From Cristatella mucedo (Eukaryota; Bryozoa; Phylactolaemata; Cristatellidae), in NCBI GenBank assembly GCA_009760855.2, contig WPIO01000004.1, positions 7,029,001 through 7,093,000 of the forward strand: 64,000 bases of DNA. Reading direction: 5' to 3'. A program made the translations under genes and the position numbers. Shown here piece after piece: positions 49,327-62,029 of the stretch. The notes under the pieces were generated by a model that ran no database searches, had not been told where the DNA came from, and saw nothing but the letters and a program-made list of their open reading frames with translations. Every line of letters begins with the position of its first letter. Position 1 is the stretch's first letter.

Positions 49327-49440
49327 AACCCCACGACCTCGGTCCAGAGGTCGTGGGGTTGGAATCTTGCAGTGGGCGACTCTTTATTGCCGCTGCAAGC
49401 AGTTGTGATAGCCGTAAAGGCTCCTATATCGCTATGCAAA
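49327..49440 (+). mobile_element. SINE fragment (second SINE type) with hairpin
   Basis: gaggtcgtggggttggaatc, then gggcgactctttattgccgc, then gtgatagccgtaaaggctcc is shared with 54640-54715. The 5' edge forms a perfect hairpin: aaccccacgacctc, a six-base loop, gaggtcgtggggtt. Confidence 0.65.
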
Positions 49441-50006
49441 AGAAACTGCTATATCAGCTAGTATATATCAGCTCCACATGAAAGTCTCCCTACTTTTAGT
49501 TATGAATCACTGTAGGAATTAGGGCCTGCTTAGACAGGGATATTTCATTGTGGCCGATCCATGCATTTGCGTCATCCCAACTCGACTTCTATAACTCAAT
49601 ACTTGGAGATCAACCGGCCTGTGCAATACAATTCTTACTGTTGGTGCACGACTCAGCAGATCATGGCTTGTCTGCCATGAGCGTTTCAGACGCCTCTTTT
49701 CACTGAAACCTGCAACGGATCCCTATCAGACATCAAGTATCGGCTTTCAGGTTTTGACACTCAGTTGTAGGCCCCTTCATTCTCATGCTCCAGCCTACCT
49801 ATAAGAGTTTTTTCCCAATCAGAATAAGCATCGTACCGCCTAGGCTGTTAAGTCAAATCCTTTAGCTCTGCCTCGTACCCATCTCAAATCCGTTGGCGAC
49901 CGCGACTTTAGTTCCCATCTTCACAAAGCGTGGAACTGACGTTCGACAGAATTGCTCTTGTCCTCGTGAATCGCCCTTCGTTTGCTTACGCTTGCTGATG
50001 CTGTGC

Positions 50007-50110
50007 ATGCCGCAGCCATGCTGTATGCTACAACCATGTTGTATGCTACAGCCATGTTGTATGTTATAGCGATGTTGCATGCTGCAGCCATGCTACAGCC
50101 ATGCATGCCA
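50007..50110. repeat. Minisatellite of about 18 bases
   Basis: Four to five imperfect copies of gccatgttgtatgctaca inside the 3' untranslated region of the LINE copy. Confidence 0.85.
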
Positions 50111-50209
50111 CAGCTAACCATGCTGTCAAGCTTCCTTTTCAGCATTTGTAAATAACCTAGACAGAGCTTTAGTTCTCTAAAGATACTACGCAAATTTATT
50201 ATTATTATC

Positions 50210-52440
50210 ACGAGGAAGGTTGACGGTTGCATGCATGGACCACAGAGAAGGATTCGTATTCTGTGACCCATCGCAGAGGTAATGAATTGCTGGCTGACTA
50301 CGTACGTGTCAGTGAAGCTTTCTCTGCTAGCCCTAGCTGCTGGCTTTCCCACGCATTCTCTCTAGCGACATAATACTACCACAAGATCAGCCTACAGGCG
50401 ATTCGGCGATGAGCTGGAAGTGGGCGTTTCGGCCATCTGCTGCAGCTATTACTCATTGCCTCAGCAGTTCAGCTGCTTAAGTTTCATAATTCGTCAGTCA
50501 AATCTTCAGCGATCCGGATTAAGGAACCTTTTTTTTACTATTGAAAGCTGCTGGCGGTAAAGTTTTCAGTGATTCTATGGTCGGTATTATTATTCGGTAT
50601 TCCTCACGTCCTCTTTCCCCCTTGGATCACTTTACAAACCTAAGAGGTTCTCCGACAATAAATGGTCAAGGAAAATCGTTGCTGCAGCTCCTATGTTACT
50701 TTAAATTAGGCTTCAAATTTTTTTACCGTCGTTCAATCGAAAGCACCTAGCACATGGTCAATACTCGCATCTGTAATTAAGTAGTTCGCTTAATCGTTCT
50801 TACTCAATTACGCCGAAGGTACGTTCAAGGAATTAATTGTACAAGAACTCAATATGTCATATACTTTATAATCTCTTCATTCATTATTGCATTTTTCGCA
50901 CTTGAGGGCTACCTGATATCGACTGCCATGGGACTGATTGTCCATTTAGGATTTAGGAATTATTCAGTAACGTCTGGATTACCGGTACAGCACTCTACCG
51001 ATTGAGCTATCGTAGTCCTCTTCCTACACAAATCCAGGTGTGGTTTTTTAGAATCACCTTCAAATTTCTATTTAAATAAGCTCGAGCAAATCTGGGTGTC
51101 ACGCGTGAAAAAATTGCCTATTTGTATCTGAAAGTTGGTGGCCAATATTATAATTCAACCATTCAATGACTATAATTCAATAGTTCAATAATTCAATAAT
51201 TAGGCCTCCTATTCGGCGAGCTGGAGTTTATAGCACACACAAAGCTAGTTAGCCAGATGCTAGTTTGCTGCTCCAATTTTGCGAAAAACTCGGAAACTCA
51301 CTCACGACTAATGCAACGTCATTTCCGGCGCTTAATGATCGCTTGCACATAAGCCTCGAGGCAAAAGAACTACCTTGAAAGATTCGCACAGACTGTGCTG
51401 AGAGTGGTGTCCAGCCTGAGATTCACTAAACCAAAGTGTTCCTTTTTTCTCGGCTTAAGTAGTGGCAGGAGGCCCGAACCTTCAATTGACGACGAAGCCA
51501 CAGAAAGCTGGCGCTAGGGTGATTGCAACGAGCCGTAGCTTGACCTTAAGACGTACTATTAATGCTGCGTCTGAATATTCTATTTTAGTATGCCCCTTAT
51601 CGCATTTGTGTGCGAAAAAATCTCAAAGCAATACAACTGCTCCTCGGTAAAAAGCTAATCAATAATAATCGATTAGCCAGACTTGAAACAGCATAAAATA
51701 TTTAGCTTAATGTCAATGTCAACATGGCTTTAACGATTGTCTCTCTTCCTTAGGCCACCTAGAAAGCAGAAACCGGAAAAGAAATCTGCAAGTCTACAAC
51801 TATGTCAACGATCTTCCAGACTAGCCATGCATAGGATCGGCCACACGAGGCTCTGATTTGCTTTGACATTTGTGTCAATTTTTTCGTTCCGGCTTTGTAA
51901 AAAAAGAAGATGATTGGCTCTCGTTTTACGAATATACTGCTGGCAGCAGATTCATGTGTTGGGCTACTTCCATACATGGCATTGTCCTCACAAATGACGA
52001 AGCAAAATGGTGTTTTGATCTGGCTCTGACTATGGAATTTCCTGTCCTACATTCCCTGCTTGCATCTTGATTACGACTTACCTTAATTCTTGGAAGGCCT
52101 GACAAAGTCAGCCGAATTCGGACTGATATCTAAGTTCTCAGCATAACTTTGTCGTACGATTGCTTACGAAGGTGGTTTCTGGCTTCCGCACTTTGACGAT
52201 CTTTGGAGGCATGCTTGGAAGTGCCGAGGCCAGGCAGCCAGTTGTTCGTGGCCTCTCATTTTGGCTAAGCAATTGAGATGTAGCTATGCGCACCTAAATA
52301 AATCTTCTTAGGTACATAAATAGTGTGCATACACTCTATATATTTATTTAAGAGTCTGGACAAGGATAATTTTTGTGTGTGCTAGTTTTCTGTCAGGAAT
52401 GCATAACGTTTAGTCTAAACGTAAATTTCGTAAACCTAGC
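50210..52440. other. No gene recognised
   Basis: No supported exon or LINE. Near 50985-51030 the minus strand has a tRNA-like 5' half (gatagctcaatcggtagagt gctgt) without a good box B, probably an old tRNA-derived remnant. Short aattcaata repeats occur near 51150-51200. Confidence 0.4.
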
Positions 52441-52465
52441 CTTCCAAAATCGCACATAGAGAAAG

Positions 52466-52468
52466 AGA

Positions 52469-52548
<80 letters not shown>

Positions 52549-52567
52549 CTGGAGAGAAAGAGAAAGG

Positions 52568-52655
<88 letters not shown>
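52466..52655. repeat. (GA)n and (CA)n compound microsatellite
   Basis: GA blocks separated by ggttga, ggctgg and aaggtgg spacers, then a CA run of about 60 bases. Ser-Leu and Cys-Val reading frames over it are artefacts. Confidence 0.97.
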
Positions 52656-52657
<2 letters not shown>

Positions 52658-52719
52658 GCACATGTGCTCACTCACACAGGATGAAGACCTACACAATACA
52701 GCCTTGCCAAGAATGTCGC

Positions 52720-53990
52720 ACTCCAAGTATTAGTATAGGGACTAGGTACGGCAGCAGCTGTGCAGTAGGCGATGCCAAATAATGTTATAGTGCTGCTTTG
52801 CAAGTGAACATGAAAGGGAATCATATTACCATAGCACGATCGTCAGCCAGCTCGGCAGAGAGACCTAGTAACTCCATTAAAGGAGCCGGTTTCACAACTT
52901 GGCCACCCAAAGGTCGAAGTGCAGGCTATCGCTTAAAGAAGCAGCCAAACCATACGTGGCTAAAGGCCCAGCTGGCAACCATAACGGCTAAGAACAGGTG
53001 CTTCTTGAAACGGGCCCTCGACGCTTGTTATCTGTACTTGTGGACCTTAACATTGTGAATTGGCCCGCACTGAGTGAAGGCTGCAGCTGCTTTTGGAATG
53101 CTGGGGTGGGAGGGAGAATTGGTTAAACAGGAAGGCATGCTGTGCACCAGATTCGGTTTCTTGGCAATTGAGGGGTTCTGTATGCGAAATGGCATAGATT
53201 CACCTAGTCTTATTCGTCAATACAGCAGGCTGGTCGTTGAAAAAGCACTCGATTCACGAAATCAAAATTCACGTGCTCGCTATATCATTTGATGTATATG
53301 TCTCGTTTAATAGCTTGAGGCACTGAACAACAGCAGCTCTTTCACTCTAGGGCCAGCGGGTCCGGTACTACTGCCACTGCTGGGTGGCATTCAGCTATTT
53401 GTCATATAAAAACAGATAGCCCAATGTGTTGAGCTAACCATAGAGATGCTGCTCAATCTAAAGGAAAAACAGATTAAATTAGAGAATAACCAAGGAAAGG
53501 TCGTGATGCTAGAAGCAAGACACCTAGAAAGACATATAATCGCAGAGTAGTATCACCCAAGATTGAAATGATGAGCTTACTTGTCATTCAAGTGCTTTAT
53601 TAGAGAAATTCCCGCAAAAGACACGCCATCTTAGTTACGGAATAATCACCGACTAACGCACAAATTCATGGGAAAAAACCACTGGCTAAAGCGCAAATGC
53701 ATAGCGGACCATCCGTAGGTTGTATTATAAAGTCAATTCGGCCGAGAGAAGCTTTTCACAGATTCAAGCATGCGTGATAAGTGTTTTAACTATCCCATCG
53801 TTTCACTCTAAAGGTTAATACTCCATCATGCTTCGCTAACAAAAGCAGGCAATTGCTTATGGTTTAAGTATTTCCTATGCTCGAATCGAGTGCACTTTTT
53901 CGACTAATGTCCAGCGCTGGCACTGCAGTAATTGCACATGCCTTTAGCATAATGGCCGAACCCAGGAAGTATTCAAGCGTAATAAAATAT
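52720..53990. other. No gene recognised
   Basis: Only short open stretches, without domains or repeat matches. Confidence 0.4.
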
Positions 53991-53994
53991 ATGT

Positions 53995-54230
53995 ATGTAG
54001 AGCTCCCTGGGAGTACTTAATATATTTCTAGGCACTTTAAATGGACTGTAAAGGAAGCGTGATCAAATGGTCACTAGTAGCATGCAAAATCTCAGCAAGC
54101 ATAAGATGGTTATAGATGGCATGCCCAGTGTTAACGTGTAAATACGATTAGTGGCAGAGTGCATCGTTTCATGTACAGCGTCTGCATGATTAAGTTTAGG
54201 TTTGTAGACTTCCTCCGCAATATCACTCGA
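53995..54230 (-). mobile_element. Decayed LINE family 1 3' fragment
   Basis: ggcactttaaatggactgta, aggaagcgtgatcaaatggt and gatggcatgcccagtg follow the reversed family tail and 3' untranslated order. Confidence 0.6.
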
Positions 54231-54587
54231 AAGGTATTTGCGTCTTAGCTAAGCTCTGACGATGCGTGCTGACATTTATAAAAGCGCAATAATGTCCGAT
54301 TCTAAGAAAAGATGAACGTTACAATTGAGCCAATTCAGCTTCTAATATTGTTCAATAACAGCACCATTGAGAACAAAATAATCTGGTAAAAAATAAATCG
54401 CACATTCAAAGTCCTCAATAGGTCCTCACGCAATGTCTTTTAACGATCCATTTACTATCCAGCATCTATGCTCGGCATTAATATTTCCTTTACTCCTCAG
54501 TGCCCTTGCCAATCTGGCTCATACGATGCTGAATTGAGAAAACTATACAAAAGATCAATGCGTTAGTTGCAGAAGCTGGCAGGCCTT

Positions 54588-54720
54588 CATAGCCCAGGAG
54601 GTAAGATGCTCGCTCTTTACGACCGAGGTCGTGGATTCGAATTAAGTAGCGAGCGATCTTTAATTGCCCACGACAAATGGTGGTGATAGCCGTTAAGGCT
54701 CTTCTACCACGGTAAAGATG
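54588..54720 (+). mobile_element. tRNA-derived SINE, second type
   Basis: catagcccaggaggtaagat (box A region), cgtggattcgaattaag (box B region), then tctttaattgcccacgac and ggtgatagccgttaaggctc, the last also present at 49405-49430. Confidence 0.7.
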
Positions 54721-54949
54721 AGGCTGTTAAATCAGATAACATTATCTGATACTGCTCAGGCTGTGCTGCTATTAAGTTTGATAAGATTAGTTCATCTCGC
54801 AGAGTGGCTGTAAGGAAAGAATTTTCTGTGCTTCATAAATATGGCTGTTAAATCAGTTTGCTAATTAACGTTTATCAAATTTTCTCTGAGCCCATCAGTT
54901 ATTGCTGAGAAATGACACCAACCTTTAGGCCAACAAGTTCCTACCAACA

Positions 54950-55300
54950 TATTGGACTCGCTTAACTAACTTGCAGCATCCATCGATACAAAACTCAAAT
55001 TTTGACGCCTGATTACTTTCTCAAATTAAATGACAAAACTCAAACTTATTAGCCACAGACAAATGCATGGTTAATCAGAAATTTGGAAATTGGAAAGCCT
55101 AGTCCCAGAAGTTGACCAGGCCTGTATATCTTCCTCAACATCTGTACTTAATTCACGCATCGCTTTCTCATGTTATCTCTAAATCGATAACCAAATCAAA
55201 TCCATCACGAAGTTTTCTCACATTCAGCGATGCACCCTTAAAATTTACCACAACCTGGATGGTCAATTTACTTACGAAACACTGACTGCAAGTTAGCAAA
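54950..55300 (+). mobile_element. Very decayed LINE family 1 RT fragment
   Basis: tttctcaaattaaatgacaa, actcaaacttattagc, and tggaaattggaaagcctag follow the KLNDDKTNLL to KLERL coding order of the intact copy, with many indels. Confidence 0.55.
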
Positions 55301-56029
55301 TGACTTATTTCAGGTCTTCCTGAACGTCATAATAATCTTTTACCGTTTTCGTCAAACACTGCAGCTAGGATGTCCGTCCGCAACGTCGAAAATGCCACCG
55401 TACTCGATTGGTCACTGGCCGCAGGGGCCGGCCTTCTTCAAGTTCGACTTTGAGGTTCTGCTGCTCACTTGTGATACGCCCCTTCAGTCTCTAATAAGAA
55501 CACGAGCAGCGACAGTAGATTGTTTGCACGGATACCTCAGTAGACTGAATCTCTATTTAGGCGCATTGCGCTCGATGAAAACCGCCGACCAATTGTTAAT
55601 GGCGTGTGTTGAATAGGTTCATTCTTAGGCAGGGGCTCAAAAAGTAACAGATGCGACGCTTTAGATTTTAGGCTAAGCCGCTCAAGAAGGCGCTCGGGGC
55701 CATCGTGAAATCGGACGTCTTGCGCATGCAGCACTCACTTAGTCAAGTGCATGCAAGGAAACGAGGCATACGTGAACTAAAACGCTCAGTTCGCGAATGG
55801 AAATCTTACAAAAGCAGAGTCTTCTTTTGCTGAAACTTGAACGATGTAAGTTTACCATGGGCAGTGCATGAAGCCGGAAGAGAGTTCCAGACATTTGGTG
55901 GATAGGAACTGGAGACCATATCGAAACATTATTTCAATTTGCTATTAGATAGAGCGACAGCACGTTAAAAGACCGAGGATTTCTGATAGATAAAGAGCCT
56001 ATATTAGATAGAGGTCGTGGCAAACTATC

Positions 56030-56720
56030 ACCCAGTTTCGCTTCTTCCCTTTTTGTCAAAGACTCTTGAAATAACTGTCGCTGCGCAGCTAGTAGCACAC
56101 GTTGAAAAGAATGAAGTGGCAGGAAACTTTCAATCGTGATTTGAGCAGCTGCACTGTCCACTGAAGCTGTTCTCCTCCCTGTTACCAGTGTCATCCTACG
56201 CAGCAACAATGACGGGAATGCCACTGCTCGAGCGGTGCAAGATCTATCGGCTGCCTTCGAAACCATCGATCACGATGTCCAACTTGAAGGATTGAGAACA
56301 GCGATCGGTCTGGTAGACCGAGCACTGGCATGGTTTAAATCGTACTTTCCTGATCGTGTTCAATCCGTGTCGTCTGGAGGGAGGTCAGGTCTCACATGCC
56401 ACGCCAGTCGGAAGCAGGTCTGTCCTCTGACTTTTGTCACTCTCTAATTGTCTTGAACCTCTAGGAAAGGTGATTCGGGCCCATGGACTCACATATCACT
56501 TGTATGCTGACGATACTAAGCTATATTTGTCATTTCAACCGTCTAAATCTCATAGAGAAACTCACTAGAGCGAGTTGTAAGGTGAACGTTTGCCTCGCAG
56601 AAATACAACCCTAGACTTTGGTTGATTTCCTTAAACTAAACTACGATGAACGGAACTTCTACTCATAGGCCATCCCAGGCTTGTGGCTGGACTTGAAAAC
56701 TGTTCTCTTCTAATAGGCAA
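56030..56720 (+). mobile_element. LINE family 2 RT core fragment
   Basis: The plus strand encodes VILRSNNDGNATARAVQDLS, AAFETIDHDV, then ALAWFKSYFPDRVQSVSSGG, and near 56500 YHLYADDTKLYLSFQPS (catalytic motif). Frameshifts separate the blocks. This is the RT core of the family whose 3' parts lie at 5.3, 26 and 35 kb. Confidence 0.8.
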
Positions 56721-57344
56721 TGCTGTTATGTAAGTATGACGTGTAAGTAAAAGGAAAAAATATGCCGGCATCAGCCAGTGATAGATTATCGATTGTGAAA
56801 TGAAGTGGCCAAACACAGAACCCTAAGATACCACATACGAAAAAGGCTACTCGAATGACCGACAGCCTTTTACTAGTTTGCTTTTGGCCATCATAGGTTC
56901 AAGTATTCCGGATACAAATGGCAGCCTTTTGATACTATGAAAGCTCGTCTGACCTAGGTCGTTTAGCTTCGGACCAATATCAAATTCTGTGGCGACCTTA
57001 CCTTCTCTCAGTGTGATTACAAACATGAGCATCTACTCCGAAATTACTCCAAGGCGTCCTATAATTTACAATTTTAAAAAGTAGCTAGAACCTCACATTT
57101 TCGTAAAAGCATTTAGTGAAATGGTGTAAATTGTACATAGTGTGTTTGTGCCAGGTAACTAGCTGCAGTTTATCACGCACCAGTTGACGTAAATCCTTTC
57201 CGTCATTTGTGAAGTGACTATGACTATATTATATTTCTAATGATGCTACGACAGTTTTTGAAATGATATAATTACTTAGTTGATATCTCCATTAAGTAAA
57301 ACCATCTGCTTAGCTTCAAACGACACCAGCTTACTTCCTGATAA

Positions 57345-59760
57345 CAATAATAACAATAATAATGATAATACATTGGATATGCCACCCTCAGAGAAAAAAC
57401 CTCTCTCTGTGGACTTTAAATTTACTGCAATGAAAGCATAATTAAATGGTTATTGGTTGCTTGGTCAATAAACGACAAGAATAACATGAATACGGGTGGC
57501 GTGCTCAGATTCAGAATGCGGTTATTGTTAGTAACAGCGTGTACTGTGCCAGAACCCATAGCACATAAAGGTCGAATCACAGAGACCAACTCAATGCTGT
57601 AATAAATAGATAAATAGATACTTTAAGTTTCTTTTTTAAATGTGGTCAAGTCGCAGGATGTCGTTACGCACGTCGTAACTAAGTTCCAGGCTTTAGGAGC
57701 ATATGAACTAAGGGCATAGTCTCCGAAGGATTAAAGGTTTGTTCGAGGTATTTGTAAGAGATTAGATTCCTAAAAACCTGGTGGTACGATGCCTACCTTG
57801 TGGAGGAGTAGATCTGGTTGGTAGGCTGGAGCCAAAGAATGAAGGGATCAAAAAGTGAGCGGCAAAGACCTTGCACTAGATGCGTTGCTTGACTGCGAGT
57901 CAGCACCGGTCGGCGAGAAGTGGTGAGATGTGGCAACTTGAACTCTCACAACAGACAAGCCAAGCTGGAGAGTTTTGCACTTGCTATAAGCACCTGATTG
58001 GGGTAGAGCCGGTAGGGCCAGCAAGCAGTGAGTTACAGAAGTCAAGACGGAATGTCACAAATGCAAGGATCAATTTAGATGTGGTATCCCTGTCTACACA
58101 AGCCTGACTTTTAGCAATGTTGTGTAGCTGAAAGTAGGCAGACTTGACTGTAAAGCTAATGTGGTCGTCTATTGAAAGGTCACTTTGGAACATACATAAG
58201 ACCCAGATTTTGTGCAAATTCAACAGAAGATATGCTGACAGAGCCAATTTTGAGAGTTAACTCCAATTTCTTATTCACGCTTGCTTTGCCCATAACTATT
58301 AGGGTGATTTTATAATCATTTAATTACAAGGTTTTTCTGCTATCCACGTGGGGATGTCATCCATACATGCAGCAAGGTAGTTGAGAGAATTTGACATGCT
58401 GGAGGGCTGGGAGGGATCAAAGCAAATGTCCAACTGGATGTCATTTATGAAAGCCTAGATTTTGCTTGACAATCATATTGGCTCGATGGAGACCTTAAAC
58501 CATGAAGAAAACCGGACTTATCACAATCTAGGCCTTGATGAACTCCACATTTCAGAAGTTCATCGGATGATCTTTGTTCACTCACAGCTCTCCTGTGGAG
58601 GCTCCATTGATATTGAACCTGAATCATTACATTGCGTGCCAGTGATACCCAGGCAAGATGAGAGGCGCTCAACAAGGACTTGGTGATAGATAGTATCAAA
58701 AGCTGCCGAAAGACCGAGCGAAATAACCAAAGAGAGTCTATCTAGGTCTGCATTTGCTAAGTTGGTCATTAGACACCCAGCAATGCCGACTCTGTGGAGT
58801 GACTAGCTAGAAAAACAGATGCGTATTTACTAGCAAGGTTTGAAGTTTCACTGTATGAGTTCAGCTAGTCTGCCACGACTCGTTCCAGTGTTTTTTATAG
58901 GAACGGACTTTTTTAAAGTGCTGGTAAATGAACTGAGTCTAATGACATATTTAAGATATTAGTTATGCATGGCAGCAGCGAATCAATGCATCGTAGAAGC
59001 ACGTCAGTAAGAATTGAGTCTAGGGGACTAGCTGTCTTCTTTGATTGAGATATGAACTTCAGGACGAGGTCACTAGTGACCTGCTCGAATGTAGACATTG
59101 AGGTGCTGCCTGGAATTGAGGGACAGCATTCCTGGTGGACGCTGCTATCTTAGGCATGGACTCCCTGATCTTTTCTATATTCTTGACAAAGACGCCAGGG
59201 AGGAGATCAGCGAGACTATCACAGGGATCAATAGGTGAGGAGCAAACCTGGGAGCGGCTAAGGAGAGCGTTGATCGTAGACATCAACATTCTTGAATTTT
59301 TCATCTGTGATTCAACAAATTGAAGCTAGACTTGGCCTCTGCTACCATGGATTGGTACGATCTACAGTAGTCCTCTTATGCCTGTCGATGGACAGTCAGT
59401 CCTGATCTTCTTTGATTTATCTAGAGGCGTGAAAGAAACAGAAGCCGGTCGGAGTTGCGTCTTTAATTGTCGGGCAGTTTTCCAATTGTAGCCAAGTTAA
59501 GGCGAGCATATTGAGGCCGTTTTCAGAAATAAGGTCACTTATTAATAGGGGTTTATTGAACATTGAGCGAGGATTCCAAAGACAAGCATTAGCTTGGGCC
59601 GAAGGAATAATAGTAGGCCTGATGACCAAGAAGTTAAAGAGATTCGCAGCAACGCTTGAGGAAAAACGCGCTGAGCGGTTTGAGACAATGCTAGAAATAC
59701 CAAACGAACGGGTACTCAGCTCGCACCTCCCACCGAACGAGCAGTGTCTCTGCACGCCGC
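57345..59760 (-). mobile_element. LINE family 1 copy retaining an endonuclease start
   Basis: On the minus strand from 59755 the DNA encodes ACLWNPRSMFNKPLLISDLI and LNMLALTWLQLENCPTI, the N-terminal end of an apurinic-type endonuclease. Most of the endonuclease is then deleted. Linker (LADLLPGVFVKNIEKIRE near 59200) and RT blocks follow (LVISLGLSAAFDTIYHQVLV near 58720, then MFQSDLSIDDHISFTVKSAY near 58190), ending in the AAT tail at 57345. Multiple frameshifts. The only copy here with any 5' end. Confidence 0.85.
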
Positions 59761-60130
59761 ACCGGCCCGCATCGCCTCCGGGATGCTTTTCTTTTGCTTA
59801 TTCTAAATTCATGAATCTTAGCAACAGCAATAATATCTAGGAATGCATTTATAGTTTGATAATGAAGCGATTAAAGGTACGCCATATCTTAACCAACGTG
59901 GCCTAATAGCGCTGCCTCCGGTTTATATTTATCTGTGTTTATGGTTTATTGAGGATTGGGATCGTATCAGTCTCCCACTAAACGAGCAGTGTCTCTGGTC
60001 GCGGCCCCGGCCCCCGCGTCAGCTCTGGGTGCTTTTCTTTTGCTAATGCATAATTCGTGGATCTTAGCGACAGCAATAAAATCTAGGAATGCATTTGAAC
60101 TACGATAACGAATCGATAAATGGTACTCGC
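59731..60130 (-). repeat. Two tandem copies of a 155-base block upstream of the LINE start
   Basis: Bases 59731-59885 and 59973-60130 share cgagcagtgtctctg, gatgcttttcttttgct / gggtgcttttcttttgct, cagcaataa, atctaggaatgcattt and the following bases. They sit directly 5' of the LINE family 1 start on the minus strand and could be 5' untranslated or promoter monomers. Confidence 0.75.
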
Positions 60131-60134
60131 GATC

Positions 60135-62000
60135 GTAACTAATTTTCAGGTTACTAGCCACCGTCGTGTCTAACGAAGCCGCTGAGGTACTGCAGACCCA
60201 GCCTGAAGCAATAAGCGTTTAGATGTTCGTAGAAGCGTAATTGCTTACCCGCTATGGTAAAAACAAACGCATAAGCTTTCAACGTGTCTTAGTTGTATCG
60301 TTAGCCGTATATGATGTTAGCAAGAACTTCAGTTTTCGGAAGATAATTCTGCAACGGACAAGAAATGTTAGTAGCACCCAGTGTCGAGAGGCGAAAAAGT
60401 TTCGCACTTAGTTGTTTACTTGTCCTGCAGTTAATTGATTCCTTAGTTTCAGAGATTGTCATCATTTCCTTCGTTTTTGGGCGCAATGCAGGCTACACAC
60501 GCTAGAAGACCGTGCAGAGAATAAGGCTGTTAAGTAAAAACTAAAGGATGACACGCTAGAGCGAGCCGCCATTCTGTCAACGGCTAAATCCGGAAATTGC
60601 AGCACCCCATGACCTTGCCCGCTATACTGCGGCGAAATTCAAATCCGGGAAGAGCTGGTAGCTAAGTGTGATCAGTGAACCTAGCGGCGCTGACTTTATG
60701 CAATGCAGCTTGGAGAAATTACCACCGGTATATTTCGAGGTGACTTTGGGGATCTCACTTGTTGAGAGCAGACAATTTTGGAAATGTATTCATACTTATG
60801 CTTACCGATAAAAGTAGCTTTAAGTAGATGGCTTGCTTGAGACACTGGAGGAATACTAAGTGTCATCTTCGACAATAAGGAAGCCAATAAAAACATTTTG
60901 TCAAACGGTCTTTTCTTGCGATCCAATCGCAATGCTGAGTTATTCCGGTGTAAATATCAAGTAGTTAAATGGCTCCTATCGTAGTCAACTTCATTTTGTG
61001 AGGCCACGTAATATGCAAAAGCAATAGAAGCATTCAAAATGATAATGGCCTATCGTTCAACTAGATCCACAAGCTCAAATTTGCGACATACTTTATTTAT
61101 GCTGTCTTTTTAAAGTTTTCCTAGAATGCCTATTGCAGAGCTACGTTTCAAATCATGAATTTTTGCATATGATGGAGGTTCTTTATGTGGAGATATTGGG
61201 AGCTCAAACTGAATTATTCTACTAGTCACTCCTTTGTCTAGGTGCAGCCCTTACGATACCTTAAAAAGTCGTAATTTCATTTTCACTAAAAGTTACTATC
61301 CAAACATAGTCGCTGCCTTCTAATATATAGCAGACTTAGAGTACAGGCAACTCGTTGTATCGCCCTAGTTACCGTGGTATCTGTGAATATTTTCACTGGC
61401 CATATCAAGAAGCGTTGTTTTAATCGTCAACTCACTGCTATTGCTTGCATGCTGTTGATCGATTATTGTCAGGTATGTAGATACGCCGAGCTGTGTAAGC
61501 TTCAGGATTTAATTGGATTTAGCGATAGATGAACCTGCTCGGTTTTCTGCATATCATTACAATTAATTTCAATATTCTTTAACATACTTTAGAAGTCTCT
61601 GTATTTACACAAGATTGAGCAGAAGAGAGGGAAATGATGCTAGTTCCTTGCATGTTCTTGAGACATTGCTTTGACAATCATGCTTGCCTTATGAAAAACA
61701 TTTCGAAGAAAACTCTGCAGGTTTACTGGAACTCACTGGTACATTCTAGCGAAGTATATTCGTGTAGACGTGCGCGACATTTAGCGCATCGACGGAAACG
61801 CCTGCCCGCCGCTAGCATCCCACTCTGAAATTGTATTCTCTTACTTCTAAAGTACTCAATGAATAGTATGATTAAAACAAGCGAACAATAATTGGAGCAC
61901 GTTTGCCGAAAAGCTGGTCTACGATGAACAGTAGCTACCGGGAACGGTATATTGCTTTAATACGAATTATAGAGTGCATATTCCTTTCACCGCTACCGAC
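60135..62000. other. No gene recognised
   Basis: AT-rich sequence lacking matched repeats or phase-supported exons, leading up to the GC-rich block. Confidence 0.45.
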
Positions 62001-62029
62001 GACAAATGAATCTCTTCGCAGACAATTTG

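Larger units (their letters stand above)
48500..50205 (+). mobile_element. Decayed LINE family 1 copy with internal SINE piece
   Basis: RT blocks survive in order: FRSGFRADH near 48660, the catalytic region FCADDMQLCLCFESSQ near 49000, MAANFLK near 49105, then the SINE-like piece at 49325-49440, further RT near 49500-49900, and the tail aataacctagacagagcttt agttctctaaagatact followed by ATT repeats near 50200. Confidence 0.75.

Noticed and set aside
50980-51030. tRNA gene on the minus strand
   Set aside because: Box A looks good, but the T arm and box B cannot be formed, so it is at most a tRNA-derived remnant.
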